Source: an uncultured Erythrobacter sp.
GTDB lineage: Bacteria > Pseudomonadota > Alphaproteobacteria > Sphingomonadales > Sphingomonadaceae
Direction of reading: 5' to 3'
NCBI GenBank assembly: GCA_947488755.1
Contig: CANLAD010000001.1
Span: 1,006,247 to 1,070,246 of the forward strand
DNA length: 64,000 nt
The notes beneath the pieces are model-generated. The model was not told the origin of the DNA, did not search any database, and saw nothing but the letters and a program-made list of their open reading frames with translations. Of the stretch, positions 8,753-16,963 are shown one piece after another; the stretch's first letter is position 1, and each line of letters opens with the position of its first letter. A program made the position numbers and the translations under genes.

Positions 8753-9292
8753 TCACCCCCGCCCCAGCTTCTCCAGCTTCGCTTTGAGCGCATCTTCGTC
8801 GAACGGCTTGACGATGTAGTCGTCCGCGCCCGCTGCGATGCCTTCGTGAATGTCGGAAGCTTCGCCGTTCGAGGTGCAGAACACGATTGTCGGGCGGTTG
8901 GCCGTAGGGATTTCGCGCAGTTTGCGAACGAATTCGATGCCGTCCATTTCCGGCATGTTCCAGTCGGTTAGCACCAGATCGGGCATGGACTGCTTGCAAC
9001 GCGCGAGCGCCTCTTCGCCGTCCTGCGCTTCGAGCGGAACGTAGCCGAGCGATTTCGCGATCTTGGTCGAAACCTTGCGGATCACGCGGCTGTCATCGAC
9101 GATCAGGCACACGAGCGCGGCGGCTTTTTGCGCGCCTGCCTCCTCGCGCCGCGCCTTCGCCGCTGCGACGATCGCGTCGGTATCGCCCGTTCCTTCGGCG
9201 CTGTCTCCGGCCCGCGCCTCGGCTTCGCCCGACACCGGGTCGATTACGTCCTTCACGTCCTCCGGCGGCTCGATGGGCGTGCCGTCGGGCAA
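8753..9292 (-). CDS. CheY-like single-domain response regulator with acidic N-terminal extension
   Basis: Receiver domain occupying about residues 60-179: acidic pair D66-D67, phosphoacceptor in LVLTDWNMPEMDG (D110), the Thr/Ser switch position in IVFCTSNGE, and the conserved Lys in DYIVKPFD. No output domain follows, so signalling must be through protein contacts, as in CheY or DivK. The first 60 residues are Glu/Asp/Ala-rich and probably disordered. The only usable start far upstream is TTG at 9292; no ATG exists before the receiver domain, so the N-terminus is uncertain and a GTG start within the extension is possible. The next gene on the strand (9346-9684) ends 53 bp upstream, so the two may be cotranscribed. 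Confidence 0.85.
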   Translation of the reverse strand: MPDGTPIEPPEDVKDVIDPVSGEAEARAGDSAEGTGDTDAIVAAAKARREEAGAQKAAALVCLIVDDSRVIRKVSTKIAKSLGYVPLEAQDGEEALARCKQSMPDLVLTDWNMPEMDGIEFVRKLREIPTANRPTIVFCTSNGEASDIHEGIAAGADDYIVKPFDEDALKAKLEKLGRG

Positions 9293-9345
9293 GGTCTCGC
9301 CCTGTTTCGACCTGCTGTGACGGTGCGGCCCGGTCGTCCTCTTGA

Positions 9346-9684
9346 TCAGATTTTGAATGGCTCGAACTCCCCTGACATTTCCGCCATCTGACCCATCATG
9401 TCCGGCTCGCCCTGAAGATCGTGCTGCGGCCCGTGATCGAAGCCGTTCTGCGCCCCGCGCCCTTCGGTTTCGGCACGCTCACCCGGCGTCATGCAGACGT
9501 GGATGTAGGGCATCCAGATGTCGCCGTACTCGGCCTTCTGATACCATACGTCGAGCACGTCGTAGCTCGCCCAGATACCGTCCGGCTCGCGCAGGCGAAG
9601 GCCCTCGCCGATGCGCGGCACCGCGGCAAAGCGAATGCGCTCCTGCGTCTGGTGCGTTTCGTTCTGGACTTCGATCTCGATCAC
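9346..9684 (-). CDS. Hypothetical protein upstream of the response regulator
   Basis: 112 residues, not recognised. The first half looks folded: a beta-rich start (MIEIEVQNETHQTQERIRFAAVP is broken here only as a description of alternating polar and hydrophobic residues at 1-23), then an aromatic stretch WASYDVLDVWYQ and MPYIHVCMTPGE. The C-terminal third is Met/Gly/Glu-rich with GEPDMMGQMAEM and looks flexible. No signal peptide, membrane segment or metal motif is obvious. It is 53 bp upstream of the response regulator on the same strand, so it may share a transcript with it; a partner role in that signalling path is only a guess. Confidence 0.5.
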   Translation of the reverse strand: MIEIEVQNETHQTQERIRFAAVPRIGEGLRLREPDGIWASYDVLDVWYQKAEYGDIWMPYIHVCMTPGERAETEGRGAQNGFDHGPQHDLQGEPDMMGQMAEMSGEFEPFKI

Positions 9685-9782
9685 GACAGTCTTCCCTGGT
9701 TCGACCCAGGGGGATACGCGTCAAAGTTAAACGATTTACCAACGCCGCGCACTGGTGCCGCGGCAAGAGCCTTTGCCAGAGC

Positions 9783-10430
9783 CTACTTTTCGCCGCGCTT
9801 GTCGACCATGCCCATCACATCGGCGGCTGTGCCCTCGGGCGCCGGAACCTCGACCACGCGCTCCTCGACATCATCGTATTCGAGCTTGAGCGCCCGGCTC
9901 ATCACCGCGTGCATCATGTAGGTGCAAGTGATGTAGGTGAGTTCGATAATCTCGGCCTCGCTCAGGTGCTCCTTGAGCGCGTTGAACACCCCGTCTGGCA
10001 CCCTCCCATATTGCAGCACCAGCGCATCGGTATACGCCAGCACCGCGCGCTCCTTCGCATCGAAGCAATCCGCGATGTTCCAGTGTGCGATCGCCTGCAC
10101 CTGCTCCTCCGAAAGCCCGGAAAACCGCGCTGCCTTCATGTGCTGGGAATAGACGAATTGCGATCCGACGACGTAGCCAGCGCGGGTCTGGCCCAGTTCG
10201 CGAAGCTGATCGCTCAGCACCCGATTGGGCGAGCGGTAGAAGGCAAACCCCTCCGTCGTGTGCTTGAAGGCATCGGGAACCTGCGCAAATACGGTCCACC
10301 AATTGCCCGGCGTGCCCGTGGCAGTGCCCGGTTCGGCGACAGGATCGCGCTCCCCGAACAACGTGTTGTAGAGCGCAAGGATATACTCGTCTTCGACCTC
10401 GTCGCGCGACATCTGTTTGAGACGTGGCAT
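9783..10430 (-). CDS. Carboxymuconolactone decarboxylase (AhpD-like) family protein
   Basis: 215 residues from the ATG at 10430 (MPRLKQMS); an in-frame ATG at 10448 would add six residues. The AhpD-like helical core is visible from about 75 to 190: LRELGQTRAGYVVGSQFVY, then HMKAARFSGLSEEQV, an acidic helix AKERAVLAYTDALV and ELTYITCTYMMHAVMSRAL. The usual CxxC-x3-H redox motif of true AhpD is not preserved; VVGSQFVYSQH occupies its place with Gly and Phe instead of Cys. This makes a peroxidase-partner role unlikely and a decarboxylase or lactonase-like role more plausible. It is a single gene whose 5' side borders the CoA-transferase remnant. Confidence 0.8.
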   Translation of the reverse strand: MPRLKQMSRDEVEDEYILALYNTLFGERDPVAEPGTATGTPGNWWTVFAQVPDAFKHTTEGFAFYRSPNRVLSDQLRELGQTRAGYVVGSQFVYSQHMKAARFSGLSEEQVQAIAHWNIADCFDAKERAVLAYTDALVLQYGRVPDGVFNALKEHLSEAEIIELTYITCTYMMHAVMSRALKLEYDDVEERVVEVPAPEGTAADVMGMVDKRGEK

Positions 10431-10602
10431 GTTCCCATCCTCTTGCATGACCTCGACGCCCGGTCAGCAGGTGCCGGTCGAAAGCGTGAGGCTAGGCACG
10501 GTTTGACACACTGGCAAGCAGGCGACGAACTCCGCCCTCTACCGAGAAGACTTCTCCTGATTGGGCGAACGCAGCGAGCATGTCAGAAGGCGCATTGAGC
10601 GG

Positions 10603-11005
10603 GGCGACATCTCGCCGACGAACCCGACCGTCTGCCGAGCCGCGGGGGCCTGTCGATCGGAGACTCGCTGGCGCAACTTATGCGTGCCTCGGCGCGCTGA
10701 TGGCGTTGCACCATCGCCACCATACAGGGCTCGGTCACGTGATGGACGCGGCGATTTCCTAAGCGGCCCTTGCCAACATGGAGGCGACGCTCGCGGAATA
10801 CAGCGCGACAGGCGCTGGTCGATGTGCCGCACCCGGAATTCGGCGAGCTGACGATGCAGAATGTCGCGCCGAAGCCGTCGGAACCGCCAGGCGCGGCTAA
10901 GACAGTGGGACCGGAGCTAGTTGAGCATTACGCACGTTTTATGGCGAGCTGCTCGGCGTGGACAACCGCAAGCTCGACGATTTGCGCAAACGCGGGATCG
11001 TCTAG
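10603..11005 (+). pseudogene. Decayed CaiB/BaiF family III CoA-transferase
   Basis: Three reading frames together give pieces of one family III CoA-transferase in the correct order. Frame one (about 10603-10665) reads ADEPDRLPSRGG then LSIGDSLA. After a frameshift, frame two (about 10675-10800) reads ACLGALMALHHRHHTGLG, VMDAAIS, an in-frame stop, and then ALANMEATLAEYSATGA. A large deletion, roughly 150 codons, then joins it to the C-terminal segment (about 10810-10925): VDVPHPEFGELT and KPSEPPGAAKTVGPEL. A further frameshift yields YGELLGVDNRKLDDLRKRGIV ending at TAG 11003-11005 (given in short pieces: YGELLGVDN, RKLDDLRKRG, IV). The N-terminal third is absent. With several frameshifts, a stop and a deletion the gene cannot be functional. 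The 580-bp interval between the CMD-family gene and topA contains nothing else I can support. Confidence 0.8.
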
Positions 11006-11020
11006 GACCGTGCGGCGGCT

Positions 11021-13579
11021 TCAGTCCTTGGCTGCCGCCTTTTTCTTCGCAGGGGCTTTCTTTTTTGCCGCTGCCTTCTTCTTCGGCGCGGCTTTCTTGC
11101 GCTTTTTCTTGGCTGGCCCCTTCGCCGCGCGCGCATCGATCAGCTCGATAGCCTGCGCCTGCTCTACGTCTTCGGGTTTTACATCCTTCGGGATGGTCGC
11201 GTTCGTGGTGCCGTCGGTCACATAGGGTCCGTAGCGGCCCGGCATGACCTTGATCTCACCGCCGCTGGTCGGGTGTTCGCCCAGCGTCTTGATCGGTTCG
11301 GCCTTTTGCCGCCCGCCGCCCTTGCGATTGGCCGCTTCGGCAAGCAGCGCGACCGCCGCATTCATGCCGGTGTCGAACACGTCTCTGGTCGATTGCAGCT
11401 TCGCATATTTGCCATCGTGGCGCAGATACGGGCCATAGCGCCCGATCGCGGCTTCGATCTCTTTGCCCGTTTCAGGATGCGCGCCGACGATGCGCGGGAG
11501 GTCGAGCAGCTTGATCGCCCATTCGAGATCGAAATCGTCGACATCCTTGGGGATGCTGGCGCGCTTCTTCTTGTCGTCCTCTTCCATCTCGACGTAAGGA
11601 CCAAACCGACCGGATTTGCGATGGATTTCGGCCCCGGTTTCGGGGTGCGTGCCCATCAGGCCATCGTCTGCCGGGTCGGACCCATCCGCGCCCGGCTGCG
11701 CAAAGCGGCGGGTGTACTTGCATTCGGGATAGTTGGCGCAGGCGATAAATGCCCCAAACCTTCCGCCGCGCAGCGCCAGCCGTCCACCTTCGCGACCTTC
11801 TTGTTCGCATAAAGGACAAAACCGGGCATCCTTGCCGTCTTCGCGCGGTGGAAAGAGATAGTCGGAGAGGTATTCGTCGAGCACTTCGGTGACTTCGCTC
11901 GGCAGCTTCTCCATGACCTCTTCGGTCTTGGGCTTGAAGTCGCGCCAGAACCGCGCGAGCAGCGCCTTGTAGTCCTCGCGCCCGTCGGAAACGACGTCGA
12001 GATCGTCCTCCATCCCGGCGGTGAAATCGTAGGCGACGTAAGTCGGGAAGAACCGTTCGAGAAACGCCGTAAGCAACCGTCCGGATTCCTCGGCAAAGAA
12101 CCGCTTGCTCTCCATCCGCACATATTCGCGGTCGCGCAGGGTCTGAATGGTCGAGGCATAGGTCGAGGGTCGCCCGATCCCCAGCTCCTCCAACCTCTTG
12201 ACCAGGCTCGCTTCGGAAAAGCGCGGCGGTGGCTGGGTGAAGTGCTGGGTGGCATCGACCTGCTTCTTGGCCGGAGTGTCACCTTCTTTCAACGCGGGTA
12301 GCAAGCCGTCCTCATCCTCATCGGACTTGTCGTCAAACCCTTCCTGATAGACCGCGAAATAACCCGGAAACTTCACCACCTGACCGGTCGCGCGCAGTTC
12401 ATGCTGCCCGGTCGCATCGCGCAGCGTTACGGTGGTGCGCTCGAGTTGGGCCGTCGCCATCTGGCTCGCCATCGCGCGCTTCCAGATCAGCGCATAAAGC
12501 TTGGCCTCATCGCCGCTGCCCGCCTTGTCGTTCGAGAAGTTCGTCGGACGGATCGCCTCGTGCGCTTCCTGCGCATTCTTGGCCTTGGTCGCATAATAGC
12601 GCGGCTTTTCAGGCAGGTAGGCGCTGTCGTAGCGCTCGCCGATGGCATCGCGGCACGCAGCAATCGCGCCAGGGTCCATCTGCACCCCGTCGGTCCGCAT
12701 GTACGTGATCGCGCCCGCTTCATAGAGGCGCTGTGCGCTGCTCATCGTCTGGCTGGCGGAAAAGCCGAGCTTGCGCGCCGCCTCCTGTTGCATGGTCGAG
12801 GTCGTGAAAGGCGGCGCGGGATTACGCTTGAGCGGCTTGGTCTCGACCTGCTCGACCGTGAAGCGTCCCGTTTCGACGGCGGCCTTCGCCTCCAACGCCG
12901 CGCCTTCATTGCCCAGGCTAAGCTTGTCCAGCTTCTCGCCCTTGTAGCGCACCAGCCGCGCATCGAACTCGGTCGCATCGTATTCGAGCTTGGCAAGCAC
13001 CGACCAGTATTCGTCCGGTCGGAACGCCTCGATCTCGCGCTCACGCTCGACGATCAGCCGCAGCGCCACCGACTGGACGCGGCCCGCCGATTTCGCTCCC
13101 GGCAGCTTGCGCCACAGCACCGGCGACAGGGTAAAGCCGAACAGGTAATCGAGCGCGCGACGACCCAGATACGCGTCGATAAGGTCGGTATCCAGCTCGC
13201 GCGGAGATCCCATCGCATCGGTCACGGCCTTTTTGGTGATCGAGTTGAAAGTTACCCGGTCCACTTTTGTCGGCAGCGCCTTGCGCTTCTTCAGCAGCTC
13301 GCGGACATGCCAGCTGATCGCCTCGCCTTCACGGTCCGGGTCGGTCGCGAGCACCAGCCGGTCCGCGCCCTTGGCCGCGTCGGCGATTTCCTTGAAGCGC
13401 TTCTGCTTGTCGCGATAAAGCTCCCAATCCATCGCGAAGTCCTCATCCGGGCGAACGCTGCCATCCTTGGGCGGCAGATCGCGGACATGGCCGTAGGAGG
13501 CGAGAACCTTGAAGTCCTTGCCGAGATATTTCTCGATGGTTTTGGCTTTCGCCGGCGATTCGACGATGACGAGCTGCAT
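11021..13579 (-). CDS. topA: DNA topoisomerase I
   Basis: Type IA topoisomerase that relaxes negative supercoils. 852 residues. The TOPRIM domain opens at MQLVIVESPAKAKTIEKYLG, with the acidic metal site in TDPDREGEA (D80, D82, E84). The active-site tyrosine lies in ITYMRTDG (Y293). Near residue 590 a four-Cys zinc finger begins CPLCEQ and ends CANYPECKY, followed by four repeated GRYGPY/GRFGPYV-type modules of the alphaproteobacterial C-terminal region. The last 30 residues are almost only Lys and Ala (KKKAAAKKKAPAKKK), a flexible basic tail that probably helps DNA binding or polymerase contact. The ATG at 13579 is the first residue of the conserved N-terminus. Confidence 0.97.
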   Translation of the reverse strand: MQLVIVESPAKAKTIEKYLGKDFKVLASYGHVRDLPPKDGSVRPDEDFAMDWELYRDKQKRFKEIADAAKGADRLVLATDPDREGEAISWHVRELLKKRKALPTKVDRVTFNSITKKAVTDAMGSPRELDTDLIDAYLGRRALDYLFGFTLSPVLWRKLPGAKSAGRVQSVALRLIVEREREIEAFRPDEYWSVLAKLEYDATEFDARLVRYKGEKLDKLSLGNEGAALEAKAAVETGRFTVEQVETKPLKRNPAPPFTTSTMQQEAARKLGFSASQTMSSAQRLYEAGAITYMRTDGVQMDPGAIAACRDAIGERYDSAYLPEKPRYYATKAKNAQEAHEAIRPTNFSNDKAGSGDEAKLYALIWKRAMASQMATAQLERTTVTLRDATGQHELRATGQVVKFPGYFAVYQEGFDDKSDEDEDGLLPALKEGDTPAKKQVDATQHFTQPPPRFSEASLVKRLEELGIGRPSTYASTIQTLRDREYVRMESKRFFAEESGRLLTAFLERFFPTYVAYDFTAGMEDDLDVVSDGREDYKALLARFWRDFKPKTEEVMEKLPSEVTEVLDEYLSDYLFPPREDGKDARFCPLCEQEGREGGRLALRGGRFGAFIACANYPECKYTRRFAQPGADGSDPADDGLMGTHPETGAEIHRKSGRFGPYVEMEEDDKKKRASIPKDVDDFDLEWAIKLLDLPRIVGAHPETGKEIEAAIGRYGPYLRHDGKYAKLQSTRDVFDTGMNAAVALLAEAANRKGGGRQKAEPIKTLGEHPTSGGEIKVMPGRYGPYVTDGTTNATIPKDVKPEDVEQAQAIELIDARAAKGPAKKKRKKAAPKKKAAAKKKAPAKKKAAAKD

Positions 13580-13675
13580 AGTGTGAGCAATCCTTACGTG
13601 CGTATGTACGCGCGAGGGTGGTGCGGGTTCGACGAAAGCGTCAAGTAAGATTGTCGGGTGAGATCGAAGAAAGTC

Positions 13676-14338
13676 CTACTCGAACACCTCGGCAATGTCG
13701 CCCATTGAAGGGCGCAGCAACGCGTACACCGCGATACCGATAGCCGTCAGCGCAGCGCCCGCAAGCGACAAAGCAAGATTTGCAGCAACCGATGGAAGCA
13801 CCGGAACGGCTCCGTATTCATCGGTTGCGAAATAATAGACAGACAGGGAGCATGCATAAAGCGCCAGCGGAACCAACGATGCGACGAAGATGGCAGTAAA
13901 TTGGCCTTCGGTCGCTTGCCAGGCTTCGCTGAACGCATCGCCGATGCCGCTTCCCTCGACCAGTCCGAAACCGTAGAGCGGCATCCATCTCACGAACAGG
14001 ATCACTCCGGGAATCACCAGCAACAACACACCCAGACCGATCGCAAGTCCGCTTAACAAAGAAAGGCCGAAATACGTTCCGAACCCTGCGGCAAGCCCGA
14101 CATGTGCCAGCTGCCCGCCCTTGAGCATACTCGTTACCACCCAGAAACGGAGCGCCACTTCGACGATGCTTACAAAAAAGGTCGGCCCCGAGAAATCCTC
14201 AAGCTGATCGACGTAGCTCCAGCCAAGCGTCAGAGCCACGACATAGGCGAGAACACTTGGCCATGCAGCTATGCAGAGCCTTATCGCTTCGTCGTGGATT
14301 TCAGCCACAATGGCACTTAACGGTCTTTCGCGGTTCAT
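13676..14338 (-). CDS. Hypothetical multi-pass membrane protein
   Basis: 220 residues with about five or six hydrophobic segments: near 22-42, 50-70, 82-115 (long, rich in Gly and Leu: GLSLLSGLAIGLGVLLLVIPGV in two parts), 147-168 and 182-208. The pattern of a polar start, a central GVILFVRWMPLYG segment and an amphipathic AFSEAWQATEG helix resembles the membrane domain associated with glycerophosphodiesterases and YciC-like proteins, but I would not name it. It lies 4 bp downstream of the dprA stop's opposite end on the same strand order (dprA ends at 14343), close enough for cotranscription in front of it; topA follows 96 bp later. Confidence 0.55.
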   Translation of the reverse strand: MNRERPLSAIVAEIHDEAIRLCIAAWPSVLAYVVALTLGWSYVDQLEDFSGPTFFVSIVEVALRFWVVTSMLKGGQLAHVGLAAGFGTYFGLSLLSGLAIGLGVLLLVIPGVILFVRWMPLYGFGLVEGSGIGDAFSEAWQATEGQFTAIFVASLVPLALYACSLSVYYFATDEYGAVPVLPSVAANLALSLAGAALTAIGIAVYALLRPSMGDIAEVFE

Positions 14339-14342
14339 GTGC

Positions 14343-15473
14343 TCATCCTGCCAGGCTCACCATCCCACCGTCATGCCGCTCCAGCTCTCCCGCGAGTTCC
14401 AGTTCGAGCAGTTCCATCTGCACCACCGCCGGGCTGGCGCCGGACTGGCGGATAAGTTCGTCGATCGCGATCGGAGCCTTCGTCAGCAGGCGCGTCACCA
14501 CGTCCCCGCCCTCGCCGCCCTTCGCTTCGCCCCATTCGAGCTTGCGCAATTCCTCATAATCGAAGTTCGCGCCGTTCTCGTTGACGCGAAAAGTTGAGCG
14601 CGGGTCTCCGGTAAAGCCTTCCAGCAATTCGACAACCTCGTCGGGCGAGCTTACCAGCACCGCGCCATCGCGGATCAGCTGGTTGCAGCCGTGCGAGCGG
14701 GTGTCGAGCGGGCTGCCGGGGATCGCCATGACCTCGCGCCCTGCCTCGCCTGCCAGCCGTGCGGTTATAAGACTGCCGGACTTTGGCGCCGCCTCGACCA
14801 CCAATGTCCCGCTCGCCAGCCCGGCGATGATGCGGTTGCGGCTGGGGAAGTGCCGCCCGCGCGGCTCGGTGCCCGGCGGCTGCTCGGCGATCAGCAGCGC
14901 TTCGTTCGCGATCCGCTCTTGCAGCTCGACATGCTGCGGGGGATAGGCGATGTCGATCCCACTCGCGATCACGCCGATGGTCGCCGGGAAAGCGCCTTCG
15001 TGCGCCGCGCCGTCGATGCCGCGCGCAAGACCGCTGACGACCGTCAGACCCGCTCGCGCCAGTTCGGTGGCGAAGTCGCGCGCCAGCTTGACCGCCGCCG
15101 CGCTCGCATTGCGCGCGCCGACCATCGCGACACAGGGTTTGGTGGCGAGCTCCAATCGCCCGCGGCAGGTGACGATTGGCGGCGAGCTCTCGATTTCGGC
15201 GAGCAGCGCGGGATAGTCGGCCTGGTCGTGGAAGAGATATCGCGCGCCCGCCTTGCGCACCGCCTCGATTTCGCGTTCGATCCGGTCAGCGGGCGCGGCG
15301 CGGTATGCGGTCTTTCCACGGCTGCCGAGGTCGGGAAGCGCTTCGAGCGCTGCGACCGCATTGCCGAACCGCGCGAGTAGCTGGCGATAGCTCACCGGTC
15401 CGATATTGGGCGAGCGCAGCAGGCGTATCCTGGCAAAAGCCTCGGCCTGCGACAGCGCGGGCGGAGCAGTCAC
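14343..15473 (-). CDS. dprA: DNA-processing protein DprA
   Basis: Single-stranded DNA-binding protein that loads RecA during natural transformation. 376 residues starting with GTG, which overlaps the plsY stop (GTGA). An N-terminal helical (SAM-like) region (about 1-75) precedes the Rossmann DNA-binding core: MVGARNASAAAVKLARDFA, TVVSGLARGIDGAAHEGA, TIGVIASGIDIAYPPQH, EQPPGTEPRGRHFPSRNRIIAGLAS (here only its GTEPRGRHFPSRNR part is diagnostic), EVMAIPGSP. A C-terminal winged-helix-like domain spans about 310-376 (VVTRLLTKAPIAIDELIRQ). Intact and likely functional. Only one competence gene is in view, so competence of the organism is not shown. Confidence 0.94.
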   Translation of the reverse strand: MTAPPALSQAEAFARIRLLRSPNIGPVSYRQLLARFGNAVAALEALPDLGSRGKTAYRAAPADRIEREIEAVRKAGARYLFHDQADYPALLAEIESSPPIVTCRGRLELATKPCVAMVGARNASAAAVKLARDFATELARAGLTVVSGLARGIDGAAHEGAFPATIGVIASGIDIAYPPQHVELQERIANEALLIAEQPPGTEPRGRHFPSRNRIIAGLASGTLVVEAAPKSGSLITARLAGEAGREVMAIPGSPLDTRSHGCNQLIRDGAVLVSSPDEVVELLEGFTGDPRSTFRVNENGANFDYEELRKLEWGEAKGGEGGDVVTRLLTKAPIAIDELIRQSGASPAVVQMELLELELAGELERHDGGMVSLAG

Positions 15474-16069
15474 GTCTTCTTCTGCCCCACACGCGGCTCC
15501 TCGCCCTTCGCCAGACGCGCAATGTTAGCGCGGTGAAGGTAGATGATGACGACCGCGATCGCCGCCATCACCGGGAAGAATTGCGGATAGCCAAACAGCG
15601 GCGCAGCGGCAGCCGCGGCGACAACCGCGCCAATTCCGGCGAGCGAGGAAATGCGGAAGGTTGCCAGCAGCGACAGCCACACCGCCGCGTAAGCGAGGCC
15701 CATCGGCCAGGCGAGCCCGAAGGCGACGCCCGCATTGGTCGCCACCCCCTTGCCTCCCTTGAACCCGAGCCACACCGGGAAACAGTGCCCCAGCACCGCG
15801 CCGCCAGCCGCAAACGCCTTAGCGACGTCCGATGCCTCGCCCACCCAGATCAGCCCCGCAGCGAAAACCGGTGCGAACCCCTTGAGCAGATCGAGCAACA
15901 AAGTCGCTGCCGCGAGTGCCTTGTTTCCGGTGCGCAGCACATTGGTCGCGCCGATATTGCCACTGCCAATACTGCGCACGTCCCCCAGCCCCGCCGCGCG
16001 CGTCAGCAGCAGGCCGAAGGGGATTGAGCCGGTGAGGTATCCGAGCACGGCTGCGAATATGGGTTCCAT
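15470..16069 (-). CDS. plsY: Glycerol-3-phosphate acyltransferase PlsY
   Basis: Integral membrane enzyme that acylates glycerol-3-phosphate with acyl-phosphate in the first step of phospholipid synthesis. The ATG at 16069 gives 199 residues beginning MEPIFAAVLGYLTGSIPFG; a longer in-frame start adds 28 poor residues. PlsY motifs are present: GSGNIGATNVLRTG (substrate and phosphate contacts), CFPVWLGFKGGKGVAT (glycine-rich loop) and a C-terminal HRANIARL motif. About five transmembrane segments. Its stop overlaps the dprA start by four bases, indicating a coupled plsY-dprA operon. A divergent HTH/EF-hand gene begins 122 bp away. Confidence 0.96.
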   Translation of the reverse strand: MEPIFAAVLGYLTGSIPFGLLLTRAAGLGDVRSIGSGNIGATNVLRTGNKALAAATLLLDLLKGFAPVFAAGLIWVGEASDVAKAFAAGGAVLGHCFPVWLGFKGGKGVATNAGVAFGLAWPMGLAYAAVWLSLLATFRISSLAGIGAVVAAAAAAPLFGYPQFFPVMAAIAVVIIYLHRANIARLAKGEEPRVGQKKT

Positions 16070-16191
16070 ATCGCCCTCATAGCCGTGCGCCGCGATTCGT
16101 CTAATTCCCTGTGACAAGAAGACCGCGTTCGGATCGAAGTACGGTCTAACCATACTTTCGCGTGCTCGCCGCGGCGTTTAGACTTGTCGTC

Positions 16192-16929
16192 ATGGATGCT
16201 GAACCGACCACGGCGAAACTGACCCAGCGCGAGAAGGAAGCCCTGCGCGGCTGGTTCGATCGCAAGACGGCGAAGGAGATCGCACTCGACCTCGGCATTT
16301 CGCACCATGCGGTTGAGAAGCGCCTCAAGATGGCGCGCGTGAAGCTGGGCGCCAGTTCATCACTCGAAGCGGCGCGGATACTGGCGCAAGCGGAGGGGTA
16401 CGGGCACGCCGTAGCTCGGACGTCGGAGGTTTCTGCCATAGCTCATGTCCGGCAGTCGAAAACGCCTCTACGATTTACTGTTGGAGCTGTTGCCATGATC
16501 ATTCTCGCCGCCGCCAGTCTCGCCCTCTTGCAACCGGGCAGCCACGATCCCCGCCCTGCTGACGCGGAGGAACGCGCGCTCGATACCGCCGTGAACGCGA
16601 ACGAAACGAAGATTGCCCAGTCCACTCGCAGGGCGTTCAACAGCCTCGATGAAGATGACTCGGGTTTCCTAGAAAAGCCCGAGTCGGCCCTGCGAAAGGT
16701 GGTGATGCTCGGGCCGGACGATGCCGTCTATCCCAGCGGAACGGTTGCGCGCAGCCTTGAGGCACAACGGGAAGAAACCCCCGATCCCGGTACCCTTGCG
16801 GAATTCTACCGAGAGGTTGATCGCGACGGCGACGGAAGAGTGTCTTACGCCGAATATCACGATTGGGCGATGCCACAACTTGCCGCAATCGGTCTCGAGC
16901 TTGCCGCGGGCCTGAAGTCTCAGGATTGA
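16192..16929 (+). CDS. Membrane-anchored LuxR-type HTH protein with C-terminal EF-hands
   Basis: 245 residues from ATG 16192. Residues about 10-70 form a LuxR/GerE-type helix-turn-helix: LTQREKEALRGWF, then KTAKEIALDLGIS, then HHAVEKRLKMARVKLG. One transmembrane helix follows (about 93-113, TVGAVAMIILAAASLALL). The C-terminal part carries two EF-hand-like loops: DEDDSGFLEKPE (153-164), which is imperfect, and the canonical DRDGDGRVSYAE (210-221). With the HTH in the cytosol the EF-hands should face the periplasm, so this is built like a one-component ToxR/CadC-type regulator with a calcium-sensing exterior. No REC domain or kinase is adjacent. murI follows 34 bp downstream. The ligand and regulon are unknown. 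Confidence 0.8.
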   Translation: MDAEPTTAKLTQREKEALRGWFDRKTAKEIALDLGISHHAVEKRLKMARVKLGASSSLEAARILAQAEGYGHAVARTSEVSAIAHVRQSKTPLRFTVGAVAMIILAAASLALLQPGSHDPRPADAEERALDTAVNANETKIAQSTRRAFNSLDEDDSGFLEKPESALRKVVMLGPDDAVYPSGTVARSLEAQREETPDPGTLAEFYREVDRDGDGRVSYAEYHDWAMPQLAAIGLELAAGLKSQD

Positions 16930-16963
16930 CCAAGCGCAGGAGCTCGGCCATCCGCTCGCGCTG

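Noticed and set aside
11021..11115. Lys/Ala-rich end of topA as a frameshift artefact
   Set aside because: The in-frame stretch of Lys and Ala codons is normal for alphaproteobacterial topA tails; no sign of frameshift was seen.
13590..13615. Near-palindrome GCGTATGTACGC upstream of topA as an operator
   Set aside because: Only five or six paired bases, no second copy and no known matching operator; left unassigned.
12401..13648. 415-codon open frame on the + strand opposite topA
   Set aside because: Antisense shadow; topA on the other strand is complete and well supported.
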